Below are positions 10,739 to 22,979 of a stretch of DNA of 64,000 bases, one piece after another. The stretch covers positions 67,501 to 131,500 of the forward strand of contig JAWPHD010005602.1 in the NCBI GenBank assembly GCA_037043455.1. The letters run 5' to 3'. The notes below the pieces were generated by a model, which worked only from the letters and a program-made list of their open reading frames with translations, was not told the DNA's origin and did no database searches. The DNA is from Cyrtodaria siliqua (lineage: Eukaryota; Mollusca; Bivalvia; Adapedonta; Hiatellidae). The translations under genes were made by a program, and so were the position numbers. Every line of letters begins with the position of its first letter. The stretch's first letter is position 1.

Positions 10739-11589
10739 TATGAGTTTGAAACAAATTCTTTTCGAAAAACAGGATATAAACTAGCTGATATTACTATATT
10801 AGTATTAGTATTATTATATTATTATTGATATTACTATATTATTATGTCTATATTATTATATGTTATTTTCTTTTTATCTTTTTTTGTTCTCTTTCTTTTA
10901 CATTTTTTTTACTTTTTTTTTCTCGAGTGAAACTGGCACTGTATGCATCTAGTTGCTTTAATATCCTTCATATATGACACTACGGATATCTTGATTATGA
11001 ATTAAGAATATTATGAAGGTATTAACCAATGAGTGTTTGTCGGATTTTAGTATTGTTGTGTACGATTCAAGACATGTAATCATGTATGCAACATAATAAG
11101 ACATAAACAATGTAAGTGCAACAATAATTAATGTTTTCCTGTCTGATATAATAATTCCTAGGTAGTAGCGCACAGGCAACGTAGATGTAAAGTAATGAGT
11201 TTCCGCGAATCCGTTGAAAATGACTTGTGAAGCGATTACTTAGAATTAAAAAATATCATGTACACATCATCATTTAAAATGGCTTAGTAATATAATATAT
11301 CATAGCGTGTTCATGAAATAATACAAGAAAATCCGGCGTGCTCTAATTTACAATATACAACAATAACAAAGTGGTGGGTGTGGAACCTCCATACACATGT
11401 ACACACATCTAGTACTTTGTACTACAATATATATTATCTGTCCTTTTAACTTTGTTAATTTATTGTAAAAAAATATATTTACATAAAGCAAATATTTATA
11501 ATATACATGGTACGTGTATTAACGTTTTAGTATATTTCAGCTGCACAAGCCTTCGCATTGGTCCACGTGATCAAAATAAAAGCATATAA
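10739..11589. other. AT-rich intergenic DNA with (TAT)n and poly-T tracts
   Basis: Imperfect tat/att repeats lie at 10,785-10,860 and T-rich runs at 10,860-10,925. The rest has no supported feature. Confidence 0.4.
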
Positions 11590-11850
11590 TAATTGAATCG
11601 AATTTGGTTGTACGGCGAACCAATACATCAAGTTTAAATGGTGCCAACATGAATGAACATTCCAAACCGACCCTCCATTAACATTGCGATAAAAATATGC
11701 AGAATGGGCCTAGAACCTCCTCACCTGCAGAACTGCAGAGTTACTGCAAATTCTGTTGTAAACACTATTTTTTGCTTAAGCCACGATCATTGTTTCCTGC
11801 TACCACTCAAGTAGCATCTGAAACAATACAGGGATGTTGATGAACCAAAT
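11590..11850 (-). repeat. SINE-like family S2, copy A
   Basis: Aligned by eye with copies at 56,378-56,725 (same orientation) and 59,239-59,585 (opposite). Shared segments include gcagagtt.ctgcaaatt, acctgcagaactgcagagtt and the tail end, here diverged, matching ttacggcgcaccaacac. The shared tail ends in attcaattc-type units, like the SINE stubs elsewhere in the window. It looks like a SINE truncated at its 5' end near 11,850. Confidence 0.75.
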
Positions 11851-11854
11851 AACG

Positions 11855-12125
11855 GCAAAATTACACTACAAAAGCCTTTATCAAAACTCTATCCAGGAAA
11901 ATACCCACGATTGAATATGCTAGAAATGAATATATGAGTTGGTAACTCTTTATTAGACGCTCCAGTTTTTGGGGTTTAAACTGACTTGTTAAAGCTGTTT
12001 ATATTGTGTCTGTAGAGTTTGAATTCTCAAAATATATACATACTTCGTCGTCAGTACGTTTATAAACGGTGTACTTATGTTGTAAAATTAGCTTATTGAT
12101 GGCGGTATAAGGACTTTAACCCACT
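11855..12125 (+). repeat. Dispersed repeat family D1, copy A
   Basis: Shares blocks with 22,010-22,400 (reversed), 41,570-41,925 and 57,940-58,265: an aaattacactacaaaa start, gttaaagctgtttatattgt, tagagtttgaattctc, cgtcgtcagta and a ggcggtataaggactttaa end. Non-coding, about 270 bp, probably a non-autonomous DNA element. No clear target duplication. Confidence 0.7.
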
Positions 12126-12420
12126 GTCTGGATAAGTAATAGGCCCTATTCTTACCTAAAAACCACACGGGGCAAAGCGCATAATAAAACAACATTTTAA
12201 CATGCATCCAATAAATATTAAGTCTAAGAAACTCTTTCGGCTAGTATAAGTTTGAAACAAATCGAATCATCTTAACTCCTAAAATGTATTATTAAATATT
12301 CATCACCAATAAAAGATAGTTTACTTTATACATATAAGGGTATACATGTTCACAGAACGTATTCCACAGAACGAAGTTAACAGAATATGTCCATCTATTT
12401 CTCAACTGTCAGTAATCCGT

Positions 12421-12512
12421 TCAGCAGAGCAGCATAGCAAAGCCAGTAAGAAGAGCAATTAAACCCAAGGACGATGTCCTCCGCCCGGTGATTGCAGAAT
12501 TTACAGACCCGA
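12421..12512 (-). CDS. Laccase A, last coding exon (hydrophobic tail)
   Basis: The acceptor cttctttttcag is followed by 92 nt encoding GSVNSAITGRRTSS and a hydrophobic end LGLIALLTGFAMLLC, then TGA. The matching exon of laccase B has the same start (GSVNSA) and the same acceptor phase, which supports it. Confidence 0.88.
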
Positions 12513-15500
12513 CTGAAAAAGAAGTTAAAAATAGAAACATGTTATTGAAATTAAAAGTTAGTTCTATTAATAACCTACTTCGAATTTTTTTTATCTTTAC
12601 CTTGTTTATATTTACATATATGCGCGCGTACGTGCGTGTGGATGTCTGTGTGCTTGTGTGCGTGGGTGCGTGTGTGCGTGTTTGTGTTAATTTCGAGTTC
12701 ATATCGGATTTTTTAACTCTAAACAAGTTTTAGAAAGACACGCAAACTTGCCAGGTATTATTACAGTCTGGTTGATGTAACCCTTGCAGCAAAAGTGCTT
12801 ATCTGACTATGTTTACAAGCTATGCACTAATGACAGGTTGATAAATAGTCAATGCATTCTTGGAATAGTAAACATGATCATTATGTAGAAACGAATATGC
12901 ACGAGTGAGTTAAATTATGACGGGTATTAATACATATACGATTTAGGTATGTAGAAGTTACTATTTTACGTGCTTTACGACAATTACTAATTGGATTTCA
13001 GAAGTGTAATAGGTGGGATGCTGTATACATGACGGATAGTAATATAGTTGCAATTGTAGGGACGGTATAACGTGTTCTTGTGGTTGCAAGACACGCTGTA
13101 TGTTGACAAGATGAACTATTAATGTATTTTGTGTTGTTATGTATCACGATCTGACTGCATAAAAGTATTATCATCTGAATGTTTTGGAGATCTTGAACCA
13201 AGTTCCGTAGGAGAGCAGCTATGTGGGGAGTAGAGTCTTTAACCCAACTATGTAGTTCTTAACACAGATACTCGGTAGAATGGTCTTAACCCAGCGTATA
13301 AGTGAGAGATTTGAACCAGGCGTGGAATATGGGTTTTAGAACATAACCATAGACGAAGGGAGTTATTTCTTAAATATTAATGGAACCTAGAAAGTTATAG
13401 AATAAACGATACGGTACAGCCTATGCATTCGTTTGTGTTGTTTTGCTACACCCTAACTCACCTCCGTTATAGAGAAAGCTTCGGCAGGTGGGAAAGTTGG
13501 CTGGTGTGGCCGGCTTCGACCTTCCCTCATTGATAATCATTCCCATGCCGTTGGTATTGTGTAGGTCGATATGACAGTGAAGGAACCACATTCCGGGGTT
13601 GTCGGACACAAACCGGATCACGACATATCCACCTGTGATATAATAATTAGAATATGCTTATTAAAACCTGAAATGAAACATGTTTCGTATAGTTTAAAGA
13701 ATCAAACTTTGCCAAATAAGTAAAATAAAAATGTTCAATACCATACAACGAGCATGCTCCACGTATGCATAAAATGAGTAGCTTGCAGGTCCAAATGATT
13801 TTTTATTATACCAGTGTAGTGCATATGACAATCGAATGTCAACAATAAAATATGCCTGTTTGCTTCTTTAGGTTCCAGAACAATTCAAAATCTTCGTATC
13901 GTCAATTAAATAAGCGTGTTAAGTATTATTTTCTAACCTATAATCGAGGTAATACGGAACGGTTGATACTATAGCCGTATAAACAAAATGGTTACCTGTT
14001 GGGACAACAACTGTATCTTTCTCCGGTGGATCATCACTCAACCCTGGCACTTTGCCAAGATTCCAGCTGGTATTTTTCCAGTTGGCCGTGCTACAGTAAC
14101 CGAACTTATCCGTACAGTTAATATCGTCGTTGTTGCTTATCAACACCGCCGTTGCTTTGTTGTAGGTACCAAGACCAAATTTCATCACGTAGAAGGAGTG
14201 TCCGTGAAGATGAACGGGGTGTGACCAGCCAGAACCCTTGCCGAGATTCATAAATACCATCTGTATAACTTTGTCTGAGTCTATATTCTGCATGTACGTG
14301 CATTTGCATATACCGTTCTTATTGCATTCCTCTTCATCACACGGGCTCGTAATCTCCGTTGGCTGAGTCAGAAGCGACACTGTTGGTGGTACAAATTCTC
14401 GACCATTAACTGACCCAGGAGTGTTACCTTCAGGTCCAGGAAAAGCGAAATTGAAAAAGTACTCAGCATCCACTGTATCGCCCATTATACTAGAAGGGTT
14501 GCGTATGGGATCGTTATTCTTAACGTCGTTATAATTCAGGCACTTTCTGTTGTTGGTTGTTGGGTAGTAGGCATACGGACAGTTGAATGTAACACAATTA
14601 ATTCTGCAATCATCTATTTTGTTGTTGACAGGGTTTACATTTAGCGCACCAGACAAACTAACGTAATTTAGAATGGCTTCAGCAGCATGATATTTATTGC
14701 TTTTCAAACTGGCTGGAGTCTCTATTGTTTCAGCAATTAGGAGTGCTTGCTTAGTAGTTGGTTCACTGGGCGCTTGCCAATAAAAGTCATATCTCTCTCC
14801 TGGGTGAACTATAATCGATTGAACCGAAATTTGTTCCAAGTTATAGGCATCGGATCCACGCAAAATTAATCTTTGACCTGGAATGTGTACTCTCATCGGA
14901 TACAAGGTCATTGCACCTATCACCCTAAATCGGTACAGAATTCCCGCACGTATACTGAATTGTTCGAGGGGCGCTCCGTTGTGAGAATTCTTTGTTGACC
15001 AAAAGCGACCCTTACCGTTAACAAGCCCCGAATGAAATTCGAATCTACTGAATTGTCCCATGTCTACTGAATACGTTGTCGGAATTCTTTGACCACTTGT
15101 GAGATCAAACTGCTCGGTAATCATCCTTTGATATGCTGTCTCCGCATCCATGACATTGTTCCAGTCTTGAAGCGTAACGATAACCTCGTTGTCACGGCGA
15201 ATTTCCGGGGTTTTCTTCACTGGTCTTACTATCAGCGGTCCATAGAGGCCCATACTTCTCTGATCGCCAATGTGGGCGTGGTAAAAAGCGGTCCCTGGTG
15301 GAAATGCTGTAAATCTATAGACAAACGATTGCCCGGGTAGGATAGGACATTGTGTGACGAATGCAACTCCATCCATCCATGGTGTGCCTTTCTGGTGCAG
15401 ACCGTGGAAGTGGATAGTTACGCTGTCGGTATGCAGCTCATTTTGGACTGTTATTTGTAATATTTGGTTCTCGTACACTTCAATCCGTGGTCCTGGAAAT

Positions 15501-15805
15501 TTTCCATTGATGGCAATCACTAGCCGGGAGCCCTTTCCATCAGCTGTGATAACTTTATTTATCTGTTCCTGTGTGAGGCTTCCACCGTTTGGGCGCGTCT
15601 TAAGTTTTCCCCGATAGGGGTAAACTAGCTGTCTTTCCTCATATAGGACCATTGTCAAGCGATGCTCAATTTTAAATGTACACGAGCACACTGGATCGTT
15701 TTGATTACAAATACAGTCTTCCGATGTGGCCAAGGGCTGAGTGGTCGGTTCTTGACCAGCGGCATAACCGAACTTAAGAAGTACCAATATCAGAAGCGAA
15801 TTCAT
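12421..15805 (-). CDS. Laccase A: secreted laccase-type multicopper oxidase, probably GPI-anchored
   Basis: Coding exons join 15,805-13,996, 13,632-13,462 and 12,512-12,421 (2073 nt, 690 aa), with GT-AG phase-1 introns of 363 and 949 bp. The ATG at 15,805 starts a signal peptide (MNSLLILVLLKFGYAAGQ) and was preferred over an upstream in-frame ATG that lies beyond a splice acceptor. Copper segments are HFHGLHQ (residues 132-138), HAH (176-178), HPVHLHGH (529-536) and HCHIDLH with axial Met (622-633), so all type 1, 2 and 3 ligands are present. The last exon adds a short Ser-rich spacer and a hydrophobic end without cytoplasmic tail, typical of a GPI signal. Laccases oxidise phenols with O2. 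In invertebrates they are linked to cuticle, periostracum or byssus tanning and to detoxification; the role here is unknown. Paralogue: laccase B at 49.7-53.2 kb. Confidence 0.93.
12513..13461 (-). other. Laccase A intron between second and third coding exons
   Basis: 949 bp with a gtgtgc/gtgcgt microsatellite at about 12,620-12,685. No embedded gene seen. Confidence 0.8.
13462..13632 (-). CDS. Laccase A, second coding exon (type 1 copper site)
   Basis: 171 nt bounded by atatcacag and GGAG|GTGAGT on the minus strand. Encodes the DNPGMWFLHCHIDLHNTNGM core of the last copper-binding segment. Confidence 0.92.
13996..15805 (-). CDS. Laccase A, first coding exon
   Basis: Encodes residues 1-603: signal peptide, a Cys-rich CIC...CSC segment (31-42), and cupredoxin domains 1 and 2 plus most of 3. 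The donor at 13,995 reads AACAG|GTAAC on the minus strand. The exon itself begins at 15,828, where tattttacag precedes it, so a non-coding upstream exon must exist; it was not located. Confidence 0.93.
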
Positions 15806-15828
15806 GATATTGTTCTTTCTGCAGTTGA

Positions 15829-16130
15829 CTGTAAAATAAAAAATAAATACGTAAACGTGCATACGAAAATTGTTTAGCTATAAACTCATGTTCAATGTTT
15901 TAACGAGCATCAAAACATGTACCAGCTAGCCACATAGCTACGGTTTTATGTCGACAAGGTTACCAGGTTTGCGTGGAATATGTGTTAATTTGTAAAACGA
16001 TGGATAGCTTCATTGACGAACATGTTGCTGTCTTGCATGATACGAGATACAGGTTATATCTCTTCTCGAAATATACCTGGTTTTCAGTTTTCTAGATTAT
16101 TACTTTGGAAGAGGGATGCTTGACACGAAA
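15829..16130. other. DNA between laccase A coding exon and the satellite
   Basis: About 300 bp, presumably the 3' end of a 5' UTR intron because a splice acceptor sits at 15,829-15,830. No promoter or non-coding exon could be identified. Confidence 0.4.
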
Positions 16131-16440
16131 TGAGTTTAGTGTTATGTAAGACAATATATCGAAGTGTGTATAGCGGTATGTAAGACAGTATATCGAAGTG
16201 TGTATAGCAATATTTAGGGCAGTTTATCGAAGTGTATAGCGGTATATAGTACAGTTTATCGAAGTGTGTATAGCAATATTTAGGACAGTTTATCGAAGTG
16301 TATAGCGGTATATAGTAGTTTAACGAAGTGTGTATAGCGGTATGAAAGACAGTATATCGAAGTGTGTATAGCAATATTTAGGACAGTTTATCGAAGTGTG
16401 TATAGCGGTATGTAAGACAGTATATCGAAGTGTGTATAGC

Positions 16441-19025
16441 GGTATGTAAGACAGTATATCGAAGTGTGTATAGCAATATTTAGGACAGTTTATCGAAGTG
16501 TGTATAGCGGTATGTAAGACAGTATATCGAAGTGTGTATAGCAATATTTAGGGCAGTTTATCGAAGTGTATAGCGGTGTATAGTAGTTTATCGAAGTGTA
16601 TAGCGGTATATAGTACAGTTTATCGAAGTGTGTATAGCAGTATTTAGGACAGTTTATCGAAATGTGTATAGCAATATTTAGGACAGTTTATCGAAGTGTA
16701 TAGCAGTATATAGTACAGTTTATCGAAGCGGGTATAGCGGTATGAAGGACAGTTTATCGAAATGTGTATAGCAATATTTAGGACAGTTTATCGAAATGTG
16801 TATGGCGGTATTTAGGATAGTTTGCCGATTTGTATAGCGGTATTTAGGGCAGTTTATCGAAATGTGTATGGCGGTATTTAGGACAGTTTGTCGAAGTGTA
16901 TAGCGGTATGTAGTACAGTTTATCGAAGTGGGTATAGCAATATGTAGGACAGTTTATCGAAGTGGGTATAGCGGTATTTAGGACAGTTTATCGACGTATA
17001 TAGCGATATATAGTACAGTTTATCGAAGTGTGTATAGCGGTATTTAGGACAGTTTATCGAAGTGTGTATAGCGGTATTTAGGACAGTTTATAGAAGTTTG
17101 TATAGCGGTATTTAGGACAGTTTATCGAAGTGTGTGTAGCGGTATTTAGGACAGTTTATAAAAGTGTGCATAGCGGTATTTAGGACAGTTTATCGAAGTG
17201 TGTGTAGCGGTATTTAGGACAGTTTATCGAAGTGTGTATATAGGTCTTTAGGACAGTCTATCGAAGTGTGCATATAGTGATATTTAGGTCAGTTTATCGA
17301 AGTGTGTATATAGCGATATTTAGGACAGTTTATCGAACTGTGTATATAGTGATATTTAGGACGGTTTATCGAAGTGTGTATATAGTGATATTTAGGACAG
17401 TTTATCGGAGTGTGTATAGCGGTATTTAGAACAGTTTATCGAACTGTGTATATAGTGATATTTAGGACAGTTTATCGAAGTGTTTATAGCGGTATTAAGG
17501 ACAGTTTATCGAAGTGTGCATAGCGATATTTAGGACAGTTTATCGAGAAGTGTGTATATAGTGATATTTCGGACGGTTTATAGACGTGTGTGTAGCGGTA
17601 TTTAGGACAGTTTATCGAAGTGTGTGTAGCCGTATTTAGGACAGTTTATAGAAGTGTGTAAAGCGGTATTTAGGACAGTTTATAGAAGTGTGTATATCGG
17701 TATTTAGGATAGTTTATAGAAGTGTGTATAGCGATATGTAGGACAGTTTATCGAAGTGTGTATAGCAATATTTAGGACAGTTTATCGAAGTGTGTATAGC
17801 GGTATGTAAGACAGTATATCGAAGTGTGTATAGCAATATTTAGGGCAGTTTATCGAAGTGTATAGCGGTGTATAGTAGTTTATCGAAGTGTATAGCGGTA
17901 TATAGTACAGTTTATCGAAGTGTGTATAGCAGTATTTAGGACAGTTTATCGAAATGTGTATAGCAATATTTAGGACAGTTTATCGAAGTGTATAGCAGTA
18001 TATAGTACAGTTTATCGAAGCGGGTATAGCGGTATGAAGGACAGTTTATCGAAATGTGTATAGCAATATTTAGGACAGTTTATCGAAATGTGTATGGCGG
18101 TATTTAGGATAGTTTGCCGATTTGTATAGCGGTATTTAGGGCAGTTTATCGAAATGTGTATGGCGGTATTTAGGACAGTTTGTCGAAGTGTATAGCGGTA
18201 TGTAGTACAGTTTATCGAAGTGGGTATAGCAATATGTAGGACAGTTTATCGAAGTGGGTATAGCGGTATTTAGGACAGTTTATCGACGTATATAGCGATA
18301 TATAGTACAGTTTATCGAAGTGTGTATAGCGGTATTTAGGACAGTTTATCGAAGTGTGTATAGCGGTATTTAGGACAGTTTATAGAAGTTTGTATAGCGG
18401 TATTTAGGACAGTTTATCGAAGTGTGTGTAGCGGTATTTAGGACAGTTTATAAAAGTGTGCATAGCGGTATTTAGGACAGTTTATCGAAGTGTGTGTAGC
18501 GGTATTTAGGACAGTTTATCGAAGTGTGTATATAGGTCTTTAGGACAGTCTATCGAAGTGTGCATTTAGTGATATTTAGGTCAGTTTATCGAAGTGTGTA
18601 TATAGCGATATTTAGGACAGTTTATCGAACTGTGTATATAGTGATATTTAGGACGGTTTATCGAAGTGTGTATATAGTGATATTTAGGACAGTTTATCGG
18701 AGTGTGTATAGCGGTATTTAGAACAGTTTATCGAACTGTGTATATAGTGATATTTAGGACAGTTTATCGAAGTGTGTATAGCGGTATTTAGGACAGTTTA
18801 TCGAAGTGTGCATAGCGATATTTAGGACAGTTTATCGAGAAGTGTGTATATAGTGATATTTCGGACGGTTTATAGACGTGTGTGTAGCGGTATTTAGGAC
18901 AGTTTATCGAAGTGTGTGTAGCCGTATTTAGGACAGTTTATAGAAGTGTGTATAGCGGTATTTAGGACAGTTTATAGAAGTGTGTATATCGGTATTTAGG
19001 ATAGTTTATAGAAGTGTGTATAGCG
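16441..19025. repeat. Higher-order duplication inside the satellite (2 x 1292 bp)
   Basis: Unique variant monomers recur at a constant offset of 1292 bp: tagggcagtt runs at 16,549/17,841, tttgccgatt at 16,821/18,113 and tatcgagaag at 17,541/18,833. Only a handful of differences were noticed over the whole unit, so a block of about 38 monomers was duplicated very recently. Confidence 0.9.
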
Positions 19026-20034
19026 ATATGTAGGACAGTCAGTTTATCGAAGTGTGTATAGCGATATTTAGGACAGTTTATCGAAGTGTGTATATAGTGA
19101 TATTTAAGACGGTTTATCGAAGTGTGTGTAGCCGTACTTAGTACAGTTTATAGAAGTGTGTATAGCGGTATTTAGGACAGTTTGTAGAAGTGTGTGTAGC
19201 GGTATTTAGGACAGTTTATAGAAGTGTGTATAGCGGTATTTAGGACAGTTTATCGAAGTGTGTGTAGCGGTATAGCGGTATTTAGGACAGATTATCGAAG
19301 TGTGTATAGCGGTATTTAGGACAGTTTATCGAAGTGTGTATAGCGATATATAGGACAGTTTATCGAAGTGTGTATAGCTGTATTTAGGACAGTTTATCGA
19401 AGTTTGTATAGCGATATCTAGGACAGTTTATCGAAGTGTGTATATAGTGATATTTAGGACAGTTTATCGAAGTGTGTATAGCGGTATGTAGGACAGTTTA
19501 TCGAACTGTGTATATAGTGATATTTAGGTCGGTTTATCGAAGTGTGTATATAGTGATATTTAGGACAGTTTATCGAAGTGTGTATAGCGGTATATAGTAT
19601 AGTTTATCAAAGTGTGCATAGCGATATGTAGGACAGTTTATCGAAGTGTGTATAGCAATATTTAGGACAGTTTATCGAATTGTGTATATAGTGATATTTA
19701 GGGCGGTTTATCGAAGTGTGTATATAGTGATATTTAGGACGGTTTATCGAAGTGTATAGCGATATATAGTACAGTTTATCGAAGTGTGTGTAGCGGTATT
19801 TAGGACAGTTTATCGAAGTGTGTATATAGTGATATTTAGGAAGGTTTATCGAAGATTGTATATAGTCATATTTATGACAGTTTATCGAAGTGTATAGCGG
19901 TATGTAGGACAGTTTATCGAAGTGTGTATACAGTGATATTTAGGACAGTTTATCGAAGTGTGTATATAGTGATATTTAGGACAGTTTATCGAAGTGTGTA
20001 TAGCGATATATAGGACAATGTATCGAAGTGTGTA

Positions 20035-20345
20035 TAGCGGCACAGATCTACATACACGTGTACATATATATCCATGATAGCGGTATTTAGGACAGTTTAT
20101 CGAACGAACTGTATAGGGGTATATAGTACAGTTTATCAAAGTGTGTATAGCGATATGTAGGACAGTTTATCGAAGTGTGTATAGCGATATTTAGGACAGT
20201 TTATCGAAGTGTGTATATAGTGATATTTAGGACAGTTTATCGAAGTGTGTATGGCGATATGCAGGACAGTGTATCGAAGTGTGTATAGCGGCATAGATCT
20301 ACATACACGTGTACATATATATCCATGATAGCGGTATTTAGGACA
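20035..20345. repeat. Twice-repeated non-monomer insert in the satellite
   Basis: A segment beginning agatctacatacacgtg and running about 37 bp interrupts the array near 20,046 and again near 20,297 with the same flanks, about 251 bp apart. It marks a second, smaller segmental duplication. Confidence 0.8.
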
Positions 20346-20564
20346 CTTTATCGAAGTGTGTATATAGTGATATTTAGGACGAGTTATCGAAGTGATATTT
20401 AGGACAGTTTATCGAAGTGTATAGCGATATTTAGAACAGTTTATAGAAGTGTGTATAGCGATATTTAGAACAGATTATCAAAGTGTGTATATAGTGATAT
20501 TTAGGACGCTTTTTCGAAGTATGTATAGCGGTATTTAGGACAGATTATCGAAGTGTGTTGACCC

Positions 20565-21270
20565 TTGGTGAAACTTAACAAAACCGGTGTTACCTGTCAA
20601 TTAAAGGCTCCACTTTGTCACAGAGTTTTCATAGCTTTTACAGCGTTTTCGGGAGTCTCAAATGAAATTAAATTAGATGGGCGGGGCTATAATCGACGAT
20701 TTAAAATTATGGGACATCCGTAGTAAAAAATCTCGGCGTACTTTGATAAGAGAGGGACAACTTGATATCCGAGCCGATAAAAACGGCAGACATCAAAACT
20801 GGTTAGACATTTCTTTCAAGTAATTTTCAAAAATACACATGTGATAAAAACTTTACAAGGTGTACATTGATGTTTAGACATTCTACTTGGATTATCCCGA
20901 CCAATTCCGTCGACCAATAAGGCAGATATGAAGTTATCCACTTCGAAAGGGGTCGTGGTAAGAAAAAAACACGATGCCTTAGTAAACAGAGCAGATTTTA
21001 CTGAGAGATCACGGATGACAGAGCAAAGAAATTGCGTGTCGCCCAAATTCACAGAGTTTAGTCTTTGGAAAATAGCTATATCTTCCATTTTTATCGAATT
21101 TGAAGCATATTGTATTAATAAAATGTACTGTGTATCACTCGAGAATATCCAACAGCAAAACAGTACTCGAAGAACCATGTTATGATGGTACCGCATAATA
21201 AACAAATGTGTCTCAAACGTGTCGGAGGGGAAACTAAGTGGCTTGTGAAAACTCGATGTGAATGGAGACA
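20565..21270. other. Unassigned region with a weak minus-strand ORF
   Basis: A 151-codon minus-strand frame (21,271-20,816) begins MSPFTSSFHKPLSFPSD. No domain, signal peptide or splice signal supports it, and the opposite strand is also open for 85 codons, so chance openness is likely. I do not recognise a gene here. Confidence 0.2.
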
Positions 21271-21272
21271 CG

Positions 21273-21707
21273 GAATCGCACAGCCAGCATTGCTTTTACA
21301 ATACGAAGAGTTTAAGGCGGAGGATTTCCGATAGTGCAGGCGAGCGATAAAAAATTGCCGGAATCCATTTTGTTTAAGTGACCCACTAATCCAATGAAAT
21401 TCCTAGGGTTTTGTACGAGGTGTAATAAATAGATATCTGACGTGCATATGCGAATTTCTAGACACACATATGGTAAACTGAAGAAGAAGTATCGGAAAAG
21501 ATGCACGGCAGTACAGGCGTGCAACCTACACAAGGCTGGCACATGATATTCTCCGATTTTTTAAAAAAGTTTTAAATACAAAAACAATCGTGCACAATGT
21601 TGAACACCTACCTCAATTCGGCATTTTTTATAGCTCGCCTCCATTACCGGAAATACTCCGCCTTAAACTCTCGGTATTGTAAAAGCAATGCTGGCGGTGC
21701 GATTCCC
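21273..21707. mobile_element. Foldback (MITE-like) element F1
   Basis: Left arm 21,273-21,365 and right arm 21,610-21,707 are inverted copies. They share ggaatcgca.agccagcatt, gcttttacaata, gagtttaaggcggag and ggcgagc.ataaaaaatt. The central 245 bp is non-coding. About 435 bp overall, with no transposase. No clear target duplication. Confidence 0.8.
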
Positions 21708-21774
21708 GAGCGTGGAAAGTGAACCTAGAAAGTTGTTTTTGTTTTGGCCTTTTGGCGATGAATGACTTTTGCAC

Positions 21775-21815
21775 GTGTTGGTGCGCCTTAAAACTCCAGT
21801 TCAGCTCGGTTTGTA
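21775..21815 (+). repeat. SINE S2 tail fragment
   Basis: cacgtgttggtgcgcctta followed by aaactccagttcagctc matches the 3' end of family S2 (compare tgttggtgcgccgtaaaa at 59,540-59,560). Only the tail end is present. Confidence 0.6.
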
Positions 21816-22009
21816 TACAAGTCTTTATTATGCCTTACATTTAGCAAAAGTGTGCAGCATTAACTATAGCAACGTTATCGAGATGGAGTTAATGTTAAAG
21901 CCTCAAATGTATGCTATTAACGTTATGTAGTCTTTACAATTGTTAGTTCTACTGGCCAAAGTCCAGCAGAGATTATGGAATGACGATGTGTCCGTCATCG
22001 TCCGTCATC

Positions 22010-22400
22010 GTTAACGTTTGCCTCGTTAAAGTAGCTATCCCGCCAACAACAGTCACATTCAAAACATAAGTACACCGTTCCTAAACCTGCTGACGACGAT
22101 TTATATACATGCATATAACTGAATATTTGAGAATTCAAACTCTAGACACAATATAAACGGCTTTAACCAGCCAGACCAAACCCCCAAAACTGGAGCGTTG
22201 AATTAAGAGTTAACTCATCTTTCATTTTACTTCAATCACGGGTATTTTAAGAACCAGTGAACTATCATATGAAGGTATAACAATCCTATACCTTTAATCG
22301 GCACATATAAATTATTATATGACTTGAACACATGTATAGAGTTTGATCAACGGGTTTGTAGTGTAATTTTGCCGTTATTTGGCGGATTAGTTTCTTCAAC
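22010..22400 (-). repeat. Dispersed repeat family D1, copy B
   Basis: Reverse complement of the D1 pattern: ttaaagtagctatcccgcc, ctgctgacgacgatttat, gagaattcaaactct, taaacggctttaacc and a tagtgtaattttgccg end. See 11,855. Confidence 0.7.
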
Positions 22401-22979
22401 ACGATAGGGCCTTTATTTTACCATATTGTGACTTAGGAACCCTCTAGCCCCTCCATTTTTCATTTGATCTTTACCAAACGTACATAGTAGCTATATACAT
22501 ATACATGGATATACAGGTAGATCTATGACATGTATAACTAATATCTCAGACGAGTTCTTGAACCAGCGAGATTCGATTGCTAATAGAATCCATAGAATAG
22601 AAGTAAACCTATGGACTATGCAACGAAGTAGACTCGCAGAGGAGTTGCGATATGCGAGTCGCCTCTCGATCAAGGGGTCCCGGATTTTTGCACGGCCGTT
22701 TTTGAAAAATCGCGGCCAATATTTGGGGGAGTGGGTGGGGTAAATAATTTATTTTTTTTGCTCAGCAACACTTCCAAACTTTTACTTTTTCAATATTGTT
22801 ATGTTTTGTATACATTTATAGACTAAATACGATCTAAAATGTATTTTTTTCACCTTTATCTTTAAAAATAAATTACCCCAGAGACACCCACTGGTCGCAA
22901 ATTGGTGCATAGCGCTTGTTAGCAAATTATTTTGACCACCCTGTTTGAATATTAGCACACCCAGTTCTTGAAATTCTGC
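22401..22979. other. No feature recognised
   Basis: Mixed AT-rich DNA. A short plus-strand frame at 22,525-22,743 has no recognisable domain. No repeat match was seen within this window. Confidence 0.3.

Larger units (their letters stand above)
16130..20560. repeat. 34-bp satellite array, about 4.4 kb
   Basis: The consensus monomer is gaagtgtgtatagcggta plus tttaggacagtttatc (34 bp). Shorter 32-bp (gaagtgtatagcgg) and longer 36-bp (tatatagtgatattt) variants are interspersed, making roughly 125-130 units. Minus-strand frames are partly open because the motif has few stops, but this is not a gene. The array ends at about 20,560 where unique DNA resumes. It starts about 300 bp upstream of laccase A's first coding exon. 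Confidence 0.95.

Noticed and set aside
14118..15617. Plus-strand frames opposite the laccase A exon
   Set aside because: Antisense shadows of a well-supported minus-strand coding exon; the same holds for 52,519-52,767 opposite laccase B.
16084..20139. Long minus-strand frames rich in YTLRY and HTSINCPKY repeats
   Set aside because: They arise from the 34-bp satellite read through in a frame with few stops; there is no start context, splice signal or conservation beyond the DNA repeat.
20816..21271. 151-codon minus-strand frame as a host gene
   Set aside because: No domain, no splice or expression evidence, and the opposite strand is equally open.
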